Source: JAFLCM01 sp046154665
GTDB lineage: Bacteria > Planctomycetota > Phycisphaerae > Phycisphaerales > UBA1924
Direction: 5' to 3'
Length of the DNA stretch: 64,000 bases
NCBI GenBank assembly: GCA_046154665.1
Contig: JBJXFG010000106.1
Coordinates: 10,324 to 74,323 of the forward strand
The notes under the pieces were generated by a model that was given only the letters and a program-made list of their open reading frames with translations, was not told the origin of the DNA and did no database searches. Position 1 is the first letter of the stretch, and the number at the start of each line of letters is the position of its first letter. Positions 42,426 through 51,555 of this stretch are shown piece by piece. A program made the position numbers and the translations under genes.

Positions 42426-43574
42426 TTGACCGCCATCCCCTCGACATCCTCAAGACTCGCCGCCGCCCGCGCCCAGCGCATCGTCGTGAAGGTCGGCTCG
42501 GCGGTGCTCACCGGCGGCGCACCAACGCTCGACCGCGCCTACCTGCACGACCTCGCCGCCCAGATTGCCGGACTCACACGCGAGGGCCGGCGCGTCATCG
42601 TGGTCAGCAGCGGCGCGGTGGCCACCGGGCTGGCCCCGCTCAAGATGACCTCGCGCCCGCGCGACGTCGCCGGCCAGCAGGCCGCCGCCGCCGCCGGCCA
42701 GCCGCTGCTAATGAGCCTCTGGAACGAGGCCTTCGCCGTGCGCTCCGTCAGCGTGGCCCAGGTCCTGCTCGGCCGCGGCGACTTCGACTCACGCGAGCGC
42801 TTCCTCAACATCCGCAACTGCCTCTCGCGCCTGCTCGAGCACGGTGCCGTCCCCATCATCAACGAGAACGACACCGTCGCCACCGATGAGATCTCCCTCG
42901 GCGACAACGACCTCCTCAGCGCCAAAATCGCCGCCGCGGTCCAGGCCGAACTGCTCGTCATCCTCACCGGCGTCGGCGGCGTGCTGGATTCTGCGGGCAA
43001 CGTCGTGTCGGAATCGGCGGGTGTCGAGCCGCTGCTGCCGCTGGTCCGCACCGAGAAGTCCGCCCAGGGCCGCGGCGGCATGACCAGCAAACTCGCCGCC
43101 GCACGCGCCGCCAACCTCAGCGGCGTGTCCACCATCATCGCACAGGGCCGCCCCGCCGACTCCTTCGCTCGAGCCTGCCGCGGCGAGAACGTCGGCACGC
43201 TGATCGCCGCGCCGAGCACTTGCGGCGGCAGCGCCGAGGCTCGCATCGCCGGCAAGCGCGTGTGGATCGGCCTCGGCGTGACGCCGACGGGCGCGATCCT
43301 CATCGACGACGGCGCCGCGAGAGCGGTCCGCGAGAAGGGTGCTTCGCTGCTGGCGCGGGGTATCACCGGCGTGCAGGGCGATTTCGAGGTCGGCGACGCC
43401 GTCCACGTCCGCCAAGCCTCAACCGGGCGCGACATCGCCCGCGGCCTGAGCAACTTCTCTTCACGCGAGGCGCTCAAGATCGTCGGTGTCGAATCATCAC
43501 GCTTCGAAGAAGTCCTCGGGCGACAGGCCCACGAAGAGGTTGTCCACCGCGACAACATGGTGGTCGGCGAGTGA
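42426..43574 (+). CDS. proB: Glutamate 5-kinase
   Basis: Phosphorylates glutamate in the first step of proline synthesis. The TTG at 42426 was chosen: GGAGA lies 5 bp upstream and the protein (382 residues) then matches the usual ~370. The ATG at 42330 would add 32 low-complexity residues without a ribosome binding site. The amino-acid kinase domain shows IVVKVGSAVLTGG, VIVVSSGAVATG, PIINENDTVATDEI and GGMTSKLAAARAA. The C-terminal PUA domain (FEVGDAVHVRQASTGRDIARGLSNF) is complete. proA is not in the window. Confidence 0.94.
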   Translation: MTAIPSTSSRLAAARAQRIVVKVGSAVLTGGAPTLDRAYLHDLAAQIAGLTREGRRVIVVSSGAVATGLAPLKMTSRPRDVAGQQAAAAAGQPLLMSLWNEAFAVRSVSVAQVLLGRGDFDSRERFLNIRNCLSRLLEHGAVPIINENDTVATDEISLGDNDLLSAKIAAAVQAELLVILTGVGGVLDSAGNVVSESAGVEPLLPLVRTEKSAQGRGGMTSKLAAARAANLSGVSTIIAQGRPADSFARACRGENVGTLIAAPSTCGGSAEARIAGKRVWIGLGVTPTGAILIDDGAARAVREKGASLLARGITGVQGDFEVGDAVHVRQASTGRDIARGLSNFSSREALKIVGVESSRFEEVLGRQAHEEVVHRDNMVVGE

Positions 43575-43595
43575 CCGCCTTCGCTTTCCGACCGG

Positions 43596-44840
43596 TCAGT
43601 CCGAGGGCTTCTCAATCTCGTGCAGCCCCGGGATGCTGCGAAACGCAATGCGCGAAGGCGCGGCGTCCTTCGCCTGCTGCATCGCCCCCAGGTACACCGT
43701 GCTCGGGCCGTACTTGCTGTTGAGCTTGTCCATCACGTCCGACAGCTCGCTCGCACGCCGCTCATTCTCGAACAGCGGCAGCGTGCGGCTGTGCTCGGCG
43801 ACAAGGCCGTGCAGCGTGACACCGACGGTTCGCGTGCTGACGTGCGCCAGCTCCCGCGGGCGTGCAGCCCACATGCTGGCGAACGCATCGACGAGCCCCG
43901 GCGTGTCGCGACGATCACCAAGCCGCGCGACGCGGTGCCACCGCGTCCGGTCCGTGTGCCGCGTCCACACCGTCATCTCGCCCGCGGCGTACCCCAGCGC
44001 ACGGGCCCGCGCCGCCGCCTTCTGAAGAAGCCGCAACGCCACGGCGCGGGTGGCTTCAGGCCCGCGCTTCTCGGGCGCAAGCACATGCTGATGCCCGATG
44101 CTTCGCCGCGGCGTCTCGGACTCTTCGTGCGACTCCTCACCGCGGAGCCACGCGTACCAAGCCGCACCGACAACGCTCTTCCACAGTGCGACCATCTCGG
44201 AGCGCGACTTCGCGCACAACTGCTCGACGCTCGTCACCCCCGCCGCGTTCAGCCGCGCCAGCATCCGCGGCCCGATCCCCGCGAAATCGTCGAGCTCCAA
44301 CCGGTACAGCGCGCGCGGCAGGTCCGCCTCATCGAGCACCACCAGCCCGTCGGGTTTCATCATGTCGGACGCCGTCTTGGCCAGCATCCGGTTGGGCGCG
44401 ATCCCGATCGAGCACCGCATCGTCTCGCCGACATGCGACGCGATCGACCGCTTCACCCGAAGCGCCACCGCCCGGGCCGCCTCCGGCGACCGCTCGCTCG
44501 GCGCCAGCCGGCACGACATCTCATCGATCGAATGCACGGCGCCCACGGGGATGACGCCGTCGATCGCCTCGATCAGCCGGTGATGCACGCGGACATACTC
44601 CCCCGTGCGCGAGCGGACCAGCACCAGCCCCGGGCACATCCCCCGAGCCTCGCCCACACGCGTCCCCGTGCGCACGCCGAAGGCCTTGGCCTCGTAGCTC
44701 GCCGCGATCACACTGGTGAAATCGCTCTCAAGCGGCACCACGGCAACGGGCCTGCCGCGCAACTCGGGCCGAAGGTGCTGCTCGACCGAGGCGAAGTACG
44801 AGTTGAAATCGATGAAGAGGGTGGTGAGGGGCATGGGCAC
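43596..44840 (-). CDS. Y-family DNA polymerase (DinB/UmuC-like)
   Basis: 414 residues. Palm domain with LFIDFNSYFASVEQ (first catalytic Asp, steric-gate region) and HSIDEMSCRL (the SxDE motif with the second Asp and Glu), so it should be catalytically active. It continues with fingers IAASYEAKAFGVRTG, the thumb helix-hairpin-helix LDDFAGIGPRMLARLNAAGV and a little-finger domain. It resembles Pol IV but the little finger is divergent. It is distinct from the inactive ImuB at 15081. No obvious beta-clamp motif ends the protein. An alternative start lies two codons in. Convergent with proB across 21 bp. Confidence 0.92.
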   Translation of the reverse strand: MPMPLTTLFIDFNSYFASVEQHLRPELRGRPVAVVPLESDFTSVIAASYEAKAFGVRTGTRVGEARGMCPGLVLVRSRTGEYVRVHHRLIEAIDGVIPVGAVHSIDEMSCRLAPSERSPEAARAVALRVKRSIASHVGETMRCSIGIAPNRMLAKTASDMMKPDGLVVLDEADLPRALYRLELDDFAGIGPRMLARLNAAGVTSVEQLCAKSRSEMVALWKSVVGAAWYAWLRGEESHEESETPRRSIGHQHVLAPEKRGPEATRAVALRLLQKAAARARALGYAAGEMTVWTRHTDRTRWHRVARLGDRRDTPGLVDAFASMWAARPRELAHVSTRTVGVTLHGLVAEHSRTLPLFENERRASELSDVMDKLNSKYGPSTVYLGAMQQAKDAAPSRIAFRSIPGLHEIEKPSD

Positions 44841-44883
44841 GCCTTCAGACCACGAACTCTATCGGCCTTGCTGAGGGTCGACA

Positions 44884-44917
44884 CCGGAGCATCGAGGCGA
44901 TGCCATCGATGCTCCGG
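44884..44917. repeat. 12-bp stem hairpin
   Basis: CCGGAGCATCGA and TCGATGCTCCGG enclose GGCGATGCCA. It lies between the pdhB stop side and the polymerase start and resembles 40888-40914. It may act as a terminator for pdhB despite lacking a T-run. Confidence 0.75.
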
Positions 44918-44970
44918 CGTCCATTCGCATCAAGCCAGTGTGACCGTTGCGAAACGACCGATGCCGGCAC

Positions 44971-45945
44971 TCAATACGCCGCACACGCCATCACCGCCTC
45001 CGCAATCCGGTCCGCGTTCGGCAGATACTCCAGCTCAAGCTTGTAGTACGGCATCACCGTGTCGAACCCGCACACCCGCTGCACCGGCGATTTCAGGCTC
45101 AGGAAGCAGTGCTCCTGCACCACCGTTGCGATCTCCGAAGCCATGCCGCACGTCTTCGGTGCCTCCTGCACCACCACGCAGCGCCCGGTCTTCTGCACGC
45201 TCTCGATGATCATGTCCTGATCAAACGGGTAGATCGTCCGCAGATCGATCAGCTCAACCGAAATGTCCTCCGGCAGCTTGTCCATCGCCTCGATGCACTG
45301 CAGCACGCTCGCGCCCCACGAGACAATCGTGAGATCGCTGCCACTCTCGACCATCTTGGCCTTGCCGATGGGCACCGTGTATTCCTCTTCCGGCACCTCT
45401 TCGCGGAACGCGCGATAGATCCGCTTGGGCTCGAAGAACACCACCGGGTCCGGGTCGCGGATCGCGGAGATGAGCAGCCCCTTGGCGTCATACGGCGACG
45501 CCGGCATCACCACCTTCAACCCCGGCGTGTGCGCGTAAATCGCCTCGGGCGAGTCCGAGTGCAGCTCGGGCGCGTGGATGCCACCCCCGACCGGCACCCG
45601 CACCGTCAGCGGGATGGTCACCGCCCCGCGCGAACGCGTGCGGTAGCGGGCCGCGTGATTCGTCAGTTGGTCGTACGCCGGCCCGAGGAAACCCTCGAAC
45701 TGAATCTCGGGGATCGGCCGCAACCCTGCCATGGCCAGCCCGATGGCCGTGCCCATGATGCCCGACTCGGCGAGCGGCGAATCGACGACGCGATCGGCCC
45801 CAAAGCGGGCCTGGAGGCCTTCGGTGACGCGGAACACGCCGCCGTTCTTGCCGACATCCTCGCCGAGGATGATGACGCGCTTGTCGGCCTCCATTTCCTG
45901 TGCGAGGGCGAGATTAATGGCTTGGACGAGGGTGAGTTGGGGCAT
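44971..45945 (-). CDS. pdhB: Pyruvate dehydrogenase E1 component, beta subunit
   Basis: 324 residues, transketolase-like beta subunit of the 2-oxoacid dehydrogenase E1. N-terminal LTLVQAINLALAQEMEADKR, RVIILGEDVGKNGGVFRVTEGL, VDSPLAESGIMGTAIGLAMAGLRP, EIQFEGFLGPAYDQL and the C-terminal RVCGFDTVMPYYKLELEYLP are typical. It pairs with the alpha subunit at 46561 to decarboxylate pyruvate with thiamine diphosphate. The two genes, normally adjacent, are separated here by a toxin-antitoxin-like pair. Branched-chain substrates cannot be excluded. E2 and E3 are not in the window. Confidence 0.93.
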   Translation of the reverse strand: MPQLTLVQAINLALAQEMEADKRVIILGEDVGKNGGVFRVTEGLQARFGADRVVDSPLAESGIMGTAIGLAMAGLRPIPEIQFEGFLGPAYDQLTNHAARYRTRSRGAVTIPLTVRVPVGGGIHAPELHSDSPEAIYAHTPGLKVVMPASPYDAKGLLISAIRDPDPVVFFEPKRIYRAFREEVPEEEYTVPIGKAKMVESGSDLTIVSWGASVLQCIEAMDKLPEDISVELIDLRTIYPFDQDMIIESVQKTGRCVVVQEAPKTCGMASEIATVVQEHCFLSLKSPVQRVCGFDTVMPYYKLELEYLPNADRIAEAVMACAAY

Positions 45946-45999
45946 TGGTTGGGCTGGGCCTTGGGTCTTGGGTCAATCGGGCGGGCCAGATGATCTGCG

Positions 46000-46290
46000 T
46001 CAACCCGCCTTGCGGCGGACGATCCCATGATCCTCGAACCACCGGGTCAGAAAGAGCGAAACCGCATAGACCAGTTGGGGGCTGAGGCGGTCGCCCCGCG
46101 GCAGATTCATCGCCGCTTCGACCAACTGATGATCGATCTGGTCCTGCATCACCTCGACGCGCCGTCCATCGGGATAGACCTCGAACATCCGGGCACCGTT
46201 GGCCAGACGCTCGTTGTAGTAGCCGCGCACAGGCTTGCCGCCAGGCTTGGGCTTGCGGCGAACACTCGGCTTTTTCTTAGTGGCCTTCAT
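46000..46290 (-). CDS. Putative antitoxin partner of the BrnT-like toxin
   Basis: 96 residues from the ATG at 46290, overlapping the BrnT-like gene by 14 bp. The Lys/Arg-rich start (MKATKKKPSVRRKPKPGGKP) is followed by GYYNERLANGARMFEVYPDGRRVEVM and a helical C terminus (LSPQLVYAVSLFLTRWFEDHG). It does not resemble the usual BrnA ribbon-helix-helix antitoxin, so the role is inferred only from toxin-first order and overlap. It precedes pdhB by 54 bp on the same strand. Confidence 0.5.
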   Translation of the reverse strand: MKATKKKPSVRRKPKPGGKPVRGYYNERLANGARMFEVYPDGRRVEVMQDQIDHQLVEAAMNLPRGDRLSPQLVYAVSLFLTRWFEDHGIVRRKAG

Positions 46291-46564
46291 ACTCGTTCCG
46301 TTCGTGTCTCGTGGCTTTCCTCGCCGAGATGATACGCACGACGCCTTCCTCGTCCGCAATGCACACCGCAAGGACGCGGCCGAAGCCCGAGATTCCGATG
46401 ACCTTGTAGCGGTCCTCCTCCGCGAAGTGCTTGTGGTCGTACGACAACTGGTGACGACGGTCCTGGAACACTGTCAGTGCCTCAGCGAAGTGAACGCCGT
46501 GCTTTCTGGCATTCCGCTCCGCCTTCGACGGGTCCCACTCGAACTGAAGCCGAGAATCACTCAC
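46277..46564 (-). CDS. BrnT-family ribonuclease toxin
   Basis: 95 residues starting with GTG (46562-46564) that overlaps the pdhA stop as GTGA. FEWDPSKAERNARKHGVHFAEALTVFQD is the BrnT signature, followed by VIGISGFGRVLAVCIADEEGVVRIISARKATRHE, the RelE-like beta-sheet with the catalytic-region Arg/His cluster at the end. BrnT toxins cut RNA under stress and are held by a DNA-binding partner. The coupling to pdhA places expression under the pyruvate dehydrogenase promoter. Confidence 0.92.
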   Translation of the reverse strand: MSDSRLQFEWDPSKAERNARKHGVHFAEALTVFQDRRHQLSYDHKHFAEEDRYKVIGISGFGRVLAVCIADEEGVVRIISARKATRHERNEYEGH

Positions 46565-47676
46565 CTCCTCAGCGTCTCCGTCACCGGATACTCATTGAGC
46601 GAAGCCGTCCGCATGCTCTCGCGCTGCCGCACCAGTTCCGCCGGCAGTTCGGCGTACGAGTAGTCGAAGATGTCCGCGACCGCCGGTGCCTCGATCCCCT
46701 CGGCACGCTTCACCACCGCGTCCACGATCTCCTTCGCCCGCGCTTCCATCTCGCTCTGCTTCTTGTCGTTCCACAGTTTCTTGGACTCGAGGTACTTCCG
46801 CGTGCGGATCAGCGGGTCTTTCTTGGCCCACTTGTCAACCAACGCCTGGTCGCGGTACCGCCGCGCATCGTCCGCCGTGGTGTGGTCGCCCAGCCGGTAC
46901 GTGATCGCTTCGATGAACACCGGCTGATTCTCTTCCACCGCCGTCTTGAGCGCGTCGCGCGTCACCTTGTACGACGCGAAGATATCGTTCCCATCGATCT
47001 GGTAGCTCGGCATCCCGTACGCCAGACCCTTCTGCGCGATCGTCTCCGACCCCGTCTGAATCTCCCGCGGCACGCTGATCGCCCAGAAGTTGTTCTGGCA
47101 GAAGAACACCACCGGCAGCTTCAATGCCGACGCGAAGTTCATCGCCTCGTGAACGTCGCCCTCGCTGGTCGCGCCGTCGCCGAAGAACGTCACCGCCGCG
47201 GCGCCGGTCTTCTGGTACTTCTGCGCCCACGCGATCCCCGCCGCGTGCAGCGGCTGCGTCCCGATCGGGATCGCAATCGGCAGGATGTTCACGCCCTCGG
47301 GGATCTTGTTGCCGCGCTCGTCGCCCATCCAGTGCAGCAGGATGTGCTCCATCGGCAGCCCGTTGAGGAACAGCGCCAGGTTTTCGCGGTAGCAGGGGCA
47401 GATCCAGTCGATGCTGCCACGCTTCTTGATGGCGTAACCAGCCCCGGCGGGCCCGGCCTCCTGCCCCTTGTTCTGCGGGTAGGTGCCCATGCGCCCGGAG
47501 CGCTGCAACTTGAAGGCGATCTCGTCGTAATGACGCGAGATCGACATCTGCTCATAGAGGAACGCCACCTCGTCGTCCTTGAGGGTGTCTTTGGCAAGCG
47601 CCGTGTCGAGCTTGCCCTGCTCATCGAGGATCTGGATGTGCTCGACTTTTCCGGTATAGACAGTTTTCTTCGGCAT
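46561..47676 (-). CDS. pdhA: Pyruvate dehydrogenase E1 component, alpha subunit
   Basis: 371 residues. Thiamine-diphosphate motif GDGATSEGDVHEAMNFASAL through CQNN, with SRHYDEIAFKLQRSGRMGTY, CPCYRENLALFLNG and TYRLGDHTTADDA also conserved (phosphorylation-loop-like region). It forms the E1 heterotetramer with PdhB. The start is 10 bp from the left arm of a GCGGAG repeat array, which therefore occupies the promoter and ribosome-binding region; the Shine-Dalgarno sequence is poor. Followed directly by the BrnT-like gene. Confidence 0.93.
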   Translation of the reverse strand: MPKKTVYTGKVEHIQILDEQGKLDTALAKDTLKDDEVAFLYEQMSISRHYDEIAFKLQRSGRMGTYPQNKGQEAGPAGAGYAIKKRGSIDWICPCYRENLALFLNGLPMEHILLHWMGDERGNKIPEGVNILPIAIPIGTQPLHAAGIAWAQKYQKTGAAAVTFFGDGATSEGDVHEAMNFASALKLPVVFFCQNNFWAISVPREIQTGSETIAQKGLAYGMPSYQIDGNDIFASYKVTRDALKTAVEENQPVFIEAITYRLGDHTTADDARRYRDQALVDKWAKKDPLIRTRKYLESKKLWNDKKQSEMEARAKEIVDAVVKRAEGIEAPAVADIFDYSYAELPAELVRQRESMRTASLNEYPVTETLRR

Positions 47677-47717
47677 GGGAGGGCTCTTAACGCGGAGATC
47701 GCGGAGGGCGCGGAGGA

Positions 47718-47755
<38 letters not shown>

Positions 47756-47762
47756 AACTGGG

Positions 47763-48152
47763 CTAGGTCGACGACCTTGTGAACGCGCGGCGCTTGACGC
47801 CGTCCATCAAGACTTTGGCGTGGAAGTTGATCAGGAGTCCGACGGGAAGTTTCGCGAGTCTGAGATACGAGAGCAACTGAGCCTCGTGGACAGGGTGAAG
47901 TTCGTCAACAGCCTTGATCTCCACGAGGACCAAGCCCTCGACAACCATATCCATTCGATACCCGCAATCGATCACACGCCCCTTGTACTCGACCGGAAGT
48001 GCGACTTGGCGGCCGACGGCGAGCTCGGCTCGTTGCAGTTCGTCGAACAAACACATCTCGTACGCGGATTCGAGCAGCCCGGGCCCGAGGTGCCGATGGA
48101 CTTCAACAGCGGCGCCGAGCACACGCCGTGTCAACTCCTCATGTTCCAGCAC
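47763..48152 (-). CDS. GxxExxY protein
   Basis: 129 residues. The naming motif appears as GPGLLESAYEMCL (G-x2-E-x2-Y), preceded by LTRRVLGAAVEVHRHL. Later VDCGYRMDMVVEGLVLVEIKA has the D...ExK pattern of the PD-(D/E)XK nuclease fold, and QLLSYLRLAKLPVGLLINF follows, all family features. The GTG start at 48152 has AAAGGAG 9 bp upstream. The family is common in planctomycetes and Bacteroidetes and its function is not established; a nuclease-like role is inferred from the fold. It is the sole cargo of an inverted-repeat cassette. Confidence 0.92.
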   Translation of the reverse strand: MLEHEELTRRVLGAAVEVHRHLGPGLLESAYEMCLFDELQRAELAVGRQVALPVEYKGRVIDCGYRMDMVVEGLVLVEIKAVDELHPVHEAQLLSYLRLAKLPVGLLINFHAKVLMDGVKRRAFTRSST

Positions 48153-48252
48153 GCCCGAAGACTCCTTTCACGCACTGAAATCACGCCTCTTCTCCGCCCA
48201 CTCTTCTGCCTTTCTCCGCGCTCTCCGCGAACTCCGCGTTCGATCCTCCGAA

Positions 48253-50241
48253 CTACCGCACGCCAGCATACTTCTCGCCCGGGAACTGCTTGATCCCATC
48301 CTGCCTCAGCACCTTGCCGGTGCCCTTGGCGCTCGGGCTCTTCTCGGGAATCGAGAACTGGTTGTTCGGCAGCGTGTCGTTGTACGCCATCGCCGCCGCC
48401 GCCGCCTTCCGCATCGAGGTGTCGGCGTTCTCGGCCAGGCCGCGCCAGCATTCCTTGATCGCCAGTTCAGCCAGATCAAGGAAATGCAGCGCCGACTGGC
48501 GGTCGCGCTCGAACTCGACGCCCTCCTCGCCCGCGCGGACCTGCTGGTCGAGCTTGCTCAGCGTGCAGGTCATGGCGTGCAGGTACATCGCCGCGTCGGC
48601 GATCCGCGCCTGGATCGTCTGCCGATCCAGAATCTTTTCCTCGTGCTCCTTGCTGGCGAGCTTGAACTGGTGGGCGTGCTCCTGCACCAGCAGTTCCAGC
48701 TTCCGCGCCCACGCGTCCAGGCTCGGGTGCAGCCTGGTAATCCGCGGCGGGGCCTTCTTCACGCCCAGGAACAGCTCCAGCGCCAGCGGGATCGCCTTGC
48801 CCGCCACGCCGGGCTTCAGGATGCCCTTCAGGCCCATGATCGCGTTGCCGATCAGGCCCTTGTTCTTGTCGGGGCCACAGATGTCCTTGATGCCGATCAT
48901 CTGCTCGGCAAGGGCCTTGCCGCCGTAGGCGAAGATGAACGACTGCATCACCTCGTTCGCGCCCTCGACGATGATGTTGATCCGCGAGTCGCGGAAGATC
49001 CGCTCGACCTCGTTCTCGGTCATGTACGACTCGCCGCCCATGATCTGCACGGCGTCGTTGACCGCCCGCCACCCAAACTCCGAGCAGAACGTCTTGCACA
49101 CCGCGGTCTCGATGCGGATGTCCGGGTCGTGCCGATCAAGGAACCCGGTGGTCATGTACAGCATCGCGTCCATCGCGTAGCAGTACGCGCTCATGCGGGC
49201 GATCTTCTGCTGCGTCAGGTCAAAGTCTGCCAGTGGCCGCTGGAACTGGTACCGCGTGCGGCCCCACTTAATGGCCTGGTTCATCGCCGCCGTGGCCCCG
49301 CCCAGCATCCCCGCCGACAGCGTGCAACGCCCGTAGTTCAGGCACGTCAGCGCGACATTCAGCCCCTTGCCCTCTTCGTGCAGCAGGTTGCTCTTAGGCA
49401 CGCGCACGTTGTGGAAGCGAATGCGGGCCTGCCAGGTGCCGCGGATGCCGCACTTGCTGCGGTTCTTCTGGAAGATGTCCACCCCCTCCATCTCGGGGTG
49501 GCACACCAGCGCGCTGACGCGCTCGACCTCTTTGCCGTCCTTGCCCTTGATCTTCTGCTTGGCCATGACGGTGAACAGCCCGGAGATCGCCCCCGAGGTG
49601 GCCCATTTCTTCTCGCCGTTGAGGATGTAGAACTCCCCGTCCTCGGTTTTTTCGCAGCGGGTTTCCTGCCCGCCCGCATCGCAACCGACATTGGGCTCGC
49701 TCAGACAGAATGCGCTCACCCAGTCGCTGCAGAGGTGGGGCAGCCATTTGGCTTTCTGCTCCGTGTTCCCGAACAGCATGACGGCCTTGCAGCCGATCGA
49801 CTGGTGCGCCGAAACCAGCACCGCCGTCGAACCGCAGTACTGCCCGATCTTTTCGAGCACGCGCACATACGACGCGACGCCCATGCCCAGACCGCCGTAC
49901 TCCTTGGGGATGGTCATCCCCATCACCCCCATCTTGAACAGGCGGTCGATCACCCAGCGGGGGATCTCCTGGTCCTGGTCGATCGATACCGACGGATGCT
50001 CGGTGCGGAGATACTCATCAAGCTCGGCAATCAGCTGGTCGCACCGCTGCGTCTCCGCCGCGTCCGCCTTCGGATAAGGGAACACCAGCTCTTCGCGGAA
50101 GTGCCCCCAGAACAGGTTCTGCACGAAACCCATCTCAGAGGGATCAGGCCCCAGCAGCACCTCGGCGTCGGCGATCATCTGCGCGTCCCGCGCCGAGATG
50201 CCCTTCATGCTCTTCAGGTCCGCCTTGATCTGCTGAGACAT
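48253..50241 (-). CDS. Acyl-CoA dehydrogenase, long form
   Basis: 662 residues from the ATG at 50241 (MSQQIKAD), preferred over the GTG 15 bp upstream because GGAG sits 9 bp before it. Flavoprotein for the first step of fatty acid beta-oxidation. FAD/substrate motifs: AFCLSEPNVGCDAGGQ, GEKKWATSGAISGLF, RTRYQFQRPLADFDLTQ, and the IVEGANEVMQ segment containing the usual catalytic Glu. Ordinary members have ~380 residues; the extra ~200 C-terminal helical residues resemble very-long-chain/ACAD9-like forms that act as dimers at the membrane. Two crotonase-fold genes upstream fit the same pathway. Confidence 0.93.
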   Translation of the reverse strand: MSQQIKADLKSMKGISARDAQMIADAEVLLGPDPSEMGFVQNLFWGHFREELVFPYPKADAAETQRCDQLIAELDEYLRTEHPSVSIDQDQEIPRWVIDRLFKMGVMGMTIPKEYGGLGMGVASYVRVLEKIGQYCGSTAVLVSAHQSIGCKAVMLFGNTEQKAKWLPHLCSDWVSAFCLSEPNVGCDAGGQETRCEKTEDGEFYILNGEKKWATSGAISGLFTVMAKQKIKGKDGKEVERVSALVCHPEMEGVDIFQKNRSKCGIRGTWQARIRFHNVRVPKSNLLHEEGKGLNVALTCLNYGRCTLSAGMLGGATAAMNQAIKWGRTRYQFQRPLADFDLTQQKIARMSAYCYAMDAMLYMTTGFLDRHDPDIRIETAVCKTFCSEFGWRAVNDAVQIMGGESYMTENEVERIFRDSRINIIVEGANEVMQSFIFAYGGKALAEQMIGIKDICGPDKNKGLIGNAIMGLKGILKPGVAGKAIPLALELFLGVKKAPPRITRLHPSLDAWARKLELLVQEHAHQFKLASKEHEEKILDRQTIQARIADAAMYLHAMTCTLSKLDQQVRAGEEGVEFERDRQSALHFLDLAELAIKECWRGLAENADTSMRKAAAAAMAYNDTLPNNQFSIPEKSPSAKGTGKVLRQDGIKQFPGEKYAGVR

Positions 50242-50490
50242 CGTCGAAATCTCCACAAAGGGATGGGAATGACAGCGCCGGGGAACGAATCCCCAAGACG
50301 AACGCCACCCCGCCGTCGGAACTCAATCATAGCCCGAGCCGGAGCGCGTCGAGCGCTTTGAGAGGCGTCGCGGCGGGTCGCCGCTCCGAAGCAAGCCGCG
50401 CCAAGCAGAACCCCGACCGTGAGGAAGGGGTCGCAAAGGTCTTCAAGACTGGAGCAAGACCCCGACCACACTGGCACTCGGTGAAGCGTT

Positions 50491-51399
50491 CTACTTCGCC
50501 TTCGATTTCTCGAAGAACGCCGCGATCGCCGCTTTCCCCTCAGGGGAACCCCGCAGCCGCACAAGGTGCTCCCGCTCGGCATCAAGACACGCCCGCCAGC
50601 CGCCCTCGCGCCCCCCATCGATCCCGGCACGCACACACTCAAACACCGCCGACGCCGCCTGCGTCCCCGGCACCCGCGCCCGCACCGCCTCGAGCGCCGC
50701 TCCCACCTTGCCGAGGTCGGAACTATTCGAGATCGCCACCGGCTCCCCGACCTTGCCCGTCGGCCGCTTCGCCGACCGCGCCAGTTCTCGGGCCTTGCCC
50801 AGCAACTCCCCCGCCGTCGGCACCAGACACTCGAGCAAACCCGTCGCCCCCGCCTCGACGCAGGTGAACGGCTTCCCGGTCGCCGTCATCTCGATCGCCT
50901 GTGCCGGATCGATTCGGGCGGCTAGCAGGTTCGTCCCGCCCCACCCCGGACAGATGCTCAGCCCCGCCTCGGGCAGCCCCACCGGATACCCCTTGGGCGG
51001 CAGATCGGGCTTCGACGACGTCGGCCCCACGCCGATGAGCCGGTCGCAGTGCATGGCGATCTCAAGCCCGCCCCCCAGCACCGCGCCGTGCACCGCCGCC
51101 ACCGACGTACACGCCAGCTTGGCGATCTTCCCAAACACCTCCTGACCAAACCGCAGGTACGCATGCAGCTCCGCGTCCGACAGCCGCACGATCTCCTCAA
51201 GGTTCGCCCCGGCGATGAACACCCGCCCCTCCGACGCCAGCACGAACCCGGCTGGCTTCTTCGCGGCGATCTCGTCCAGAGCCGCGTCGATCTCACGCAA
51301 GAGCGCATGATCGAGCACAACGACGGGGCGGCCCTCCTGGCGGAGGGTGAGGGTGACGACGCCGTGGGCGTCGGTGTGGATGGGAAGGGGGGTGGGCAT
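50491..51399 (-). CDS. Enoyl-CoA hydratase/isomerase family protein (divergent)
   Basis: 302 residues from the ATG at 51399. Crotonase fold with GVVTLTLRQEGRPVVVLDHAL, an oxyanion-hole region GRVFIAGANLEEI and AAVHGAVLGGGLEIAMHCD, and SKPDLPPKGYPVGLPEAGLSICPGWGGT. In active hydratases two Glu residues lie at the GGGxEl and LPExxxGl positions; both appear present here (GGLEIA, GLPEAG). The C-terminal half is longer and resembles the N-terminal domain of FadB/FadJ multifunctional proteins. Probably beta-oxidation, downstream of the dehydrogenase step. The Shine-Dalgarno sequence is weak. Confidence 0.85.
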   Translation of the reverse strand: MPTPLPIHTDAHGVVTLTLRQEGRPVVVLDHALLREIDAALDEIAAKKPAGFVLASEGRVFIAGANLEEIVRLSDAELHAYLRFGQEVFGKIAKLACTSVAAVHGAVLGGGLEIAMHCDRLIGVGPTSSKPDLPPKGYPVGLPEAGLSICPGWGGTNLLAARIDPAQAIEMTATGKPFTCVEAGATGLLECLVPTAGELLGKARELARSAKRPTGKVGEPVAISNSSDLGKVGAALEAVRARVPGTQAASAVFECVRAGIDGGREGGWRACLDAEREHLVRLRGSPEGKAAIAAFFEKSKAK

Positions 51400-51555
51400 G
51401 ATTCCCGAGGATACCCCGCCAGTCCCTTCGGAGCGAAGTCTGTGGCAACCCTGCGCGGCCGGTGCTGCGCTCTGCACTCGCGAGCGTGAGGTTCTCTCCG
51501 AGACTTCACGCTCGATGCGAGCGCGCGGGCCCCGACAAGCTCGGACGGACGCCCG

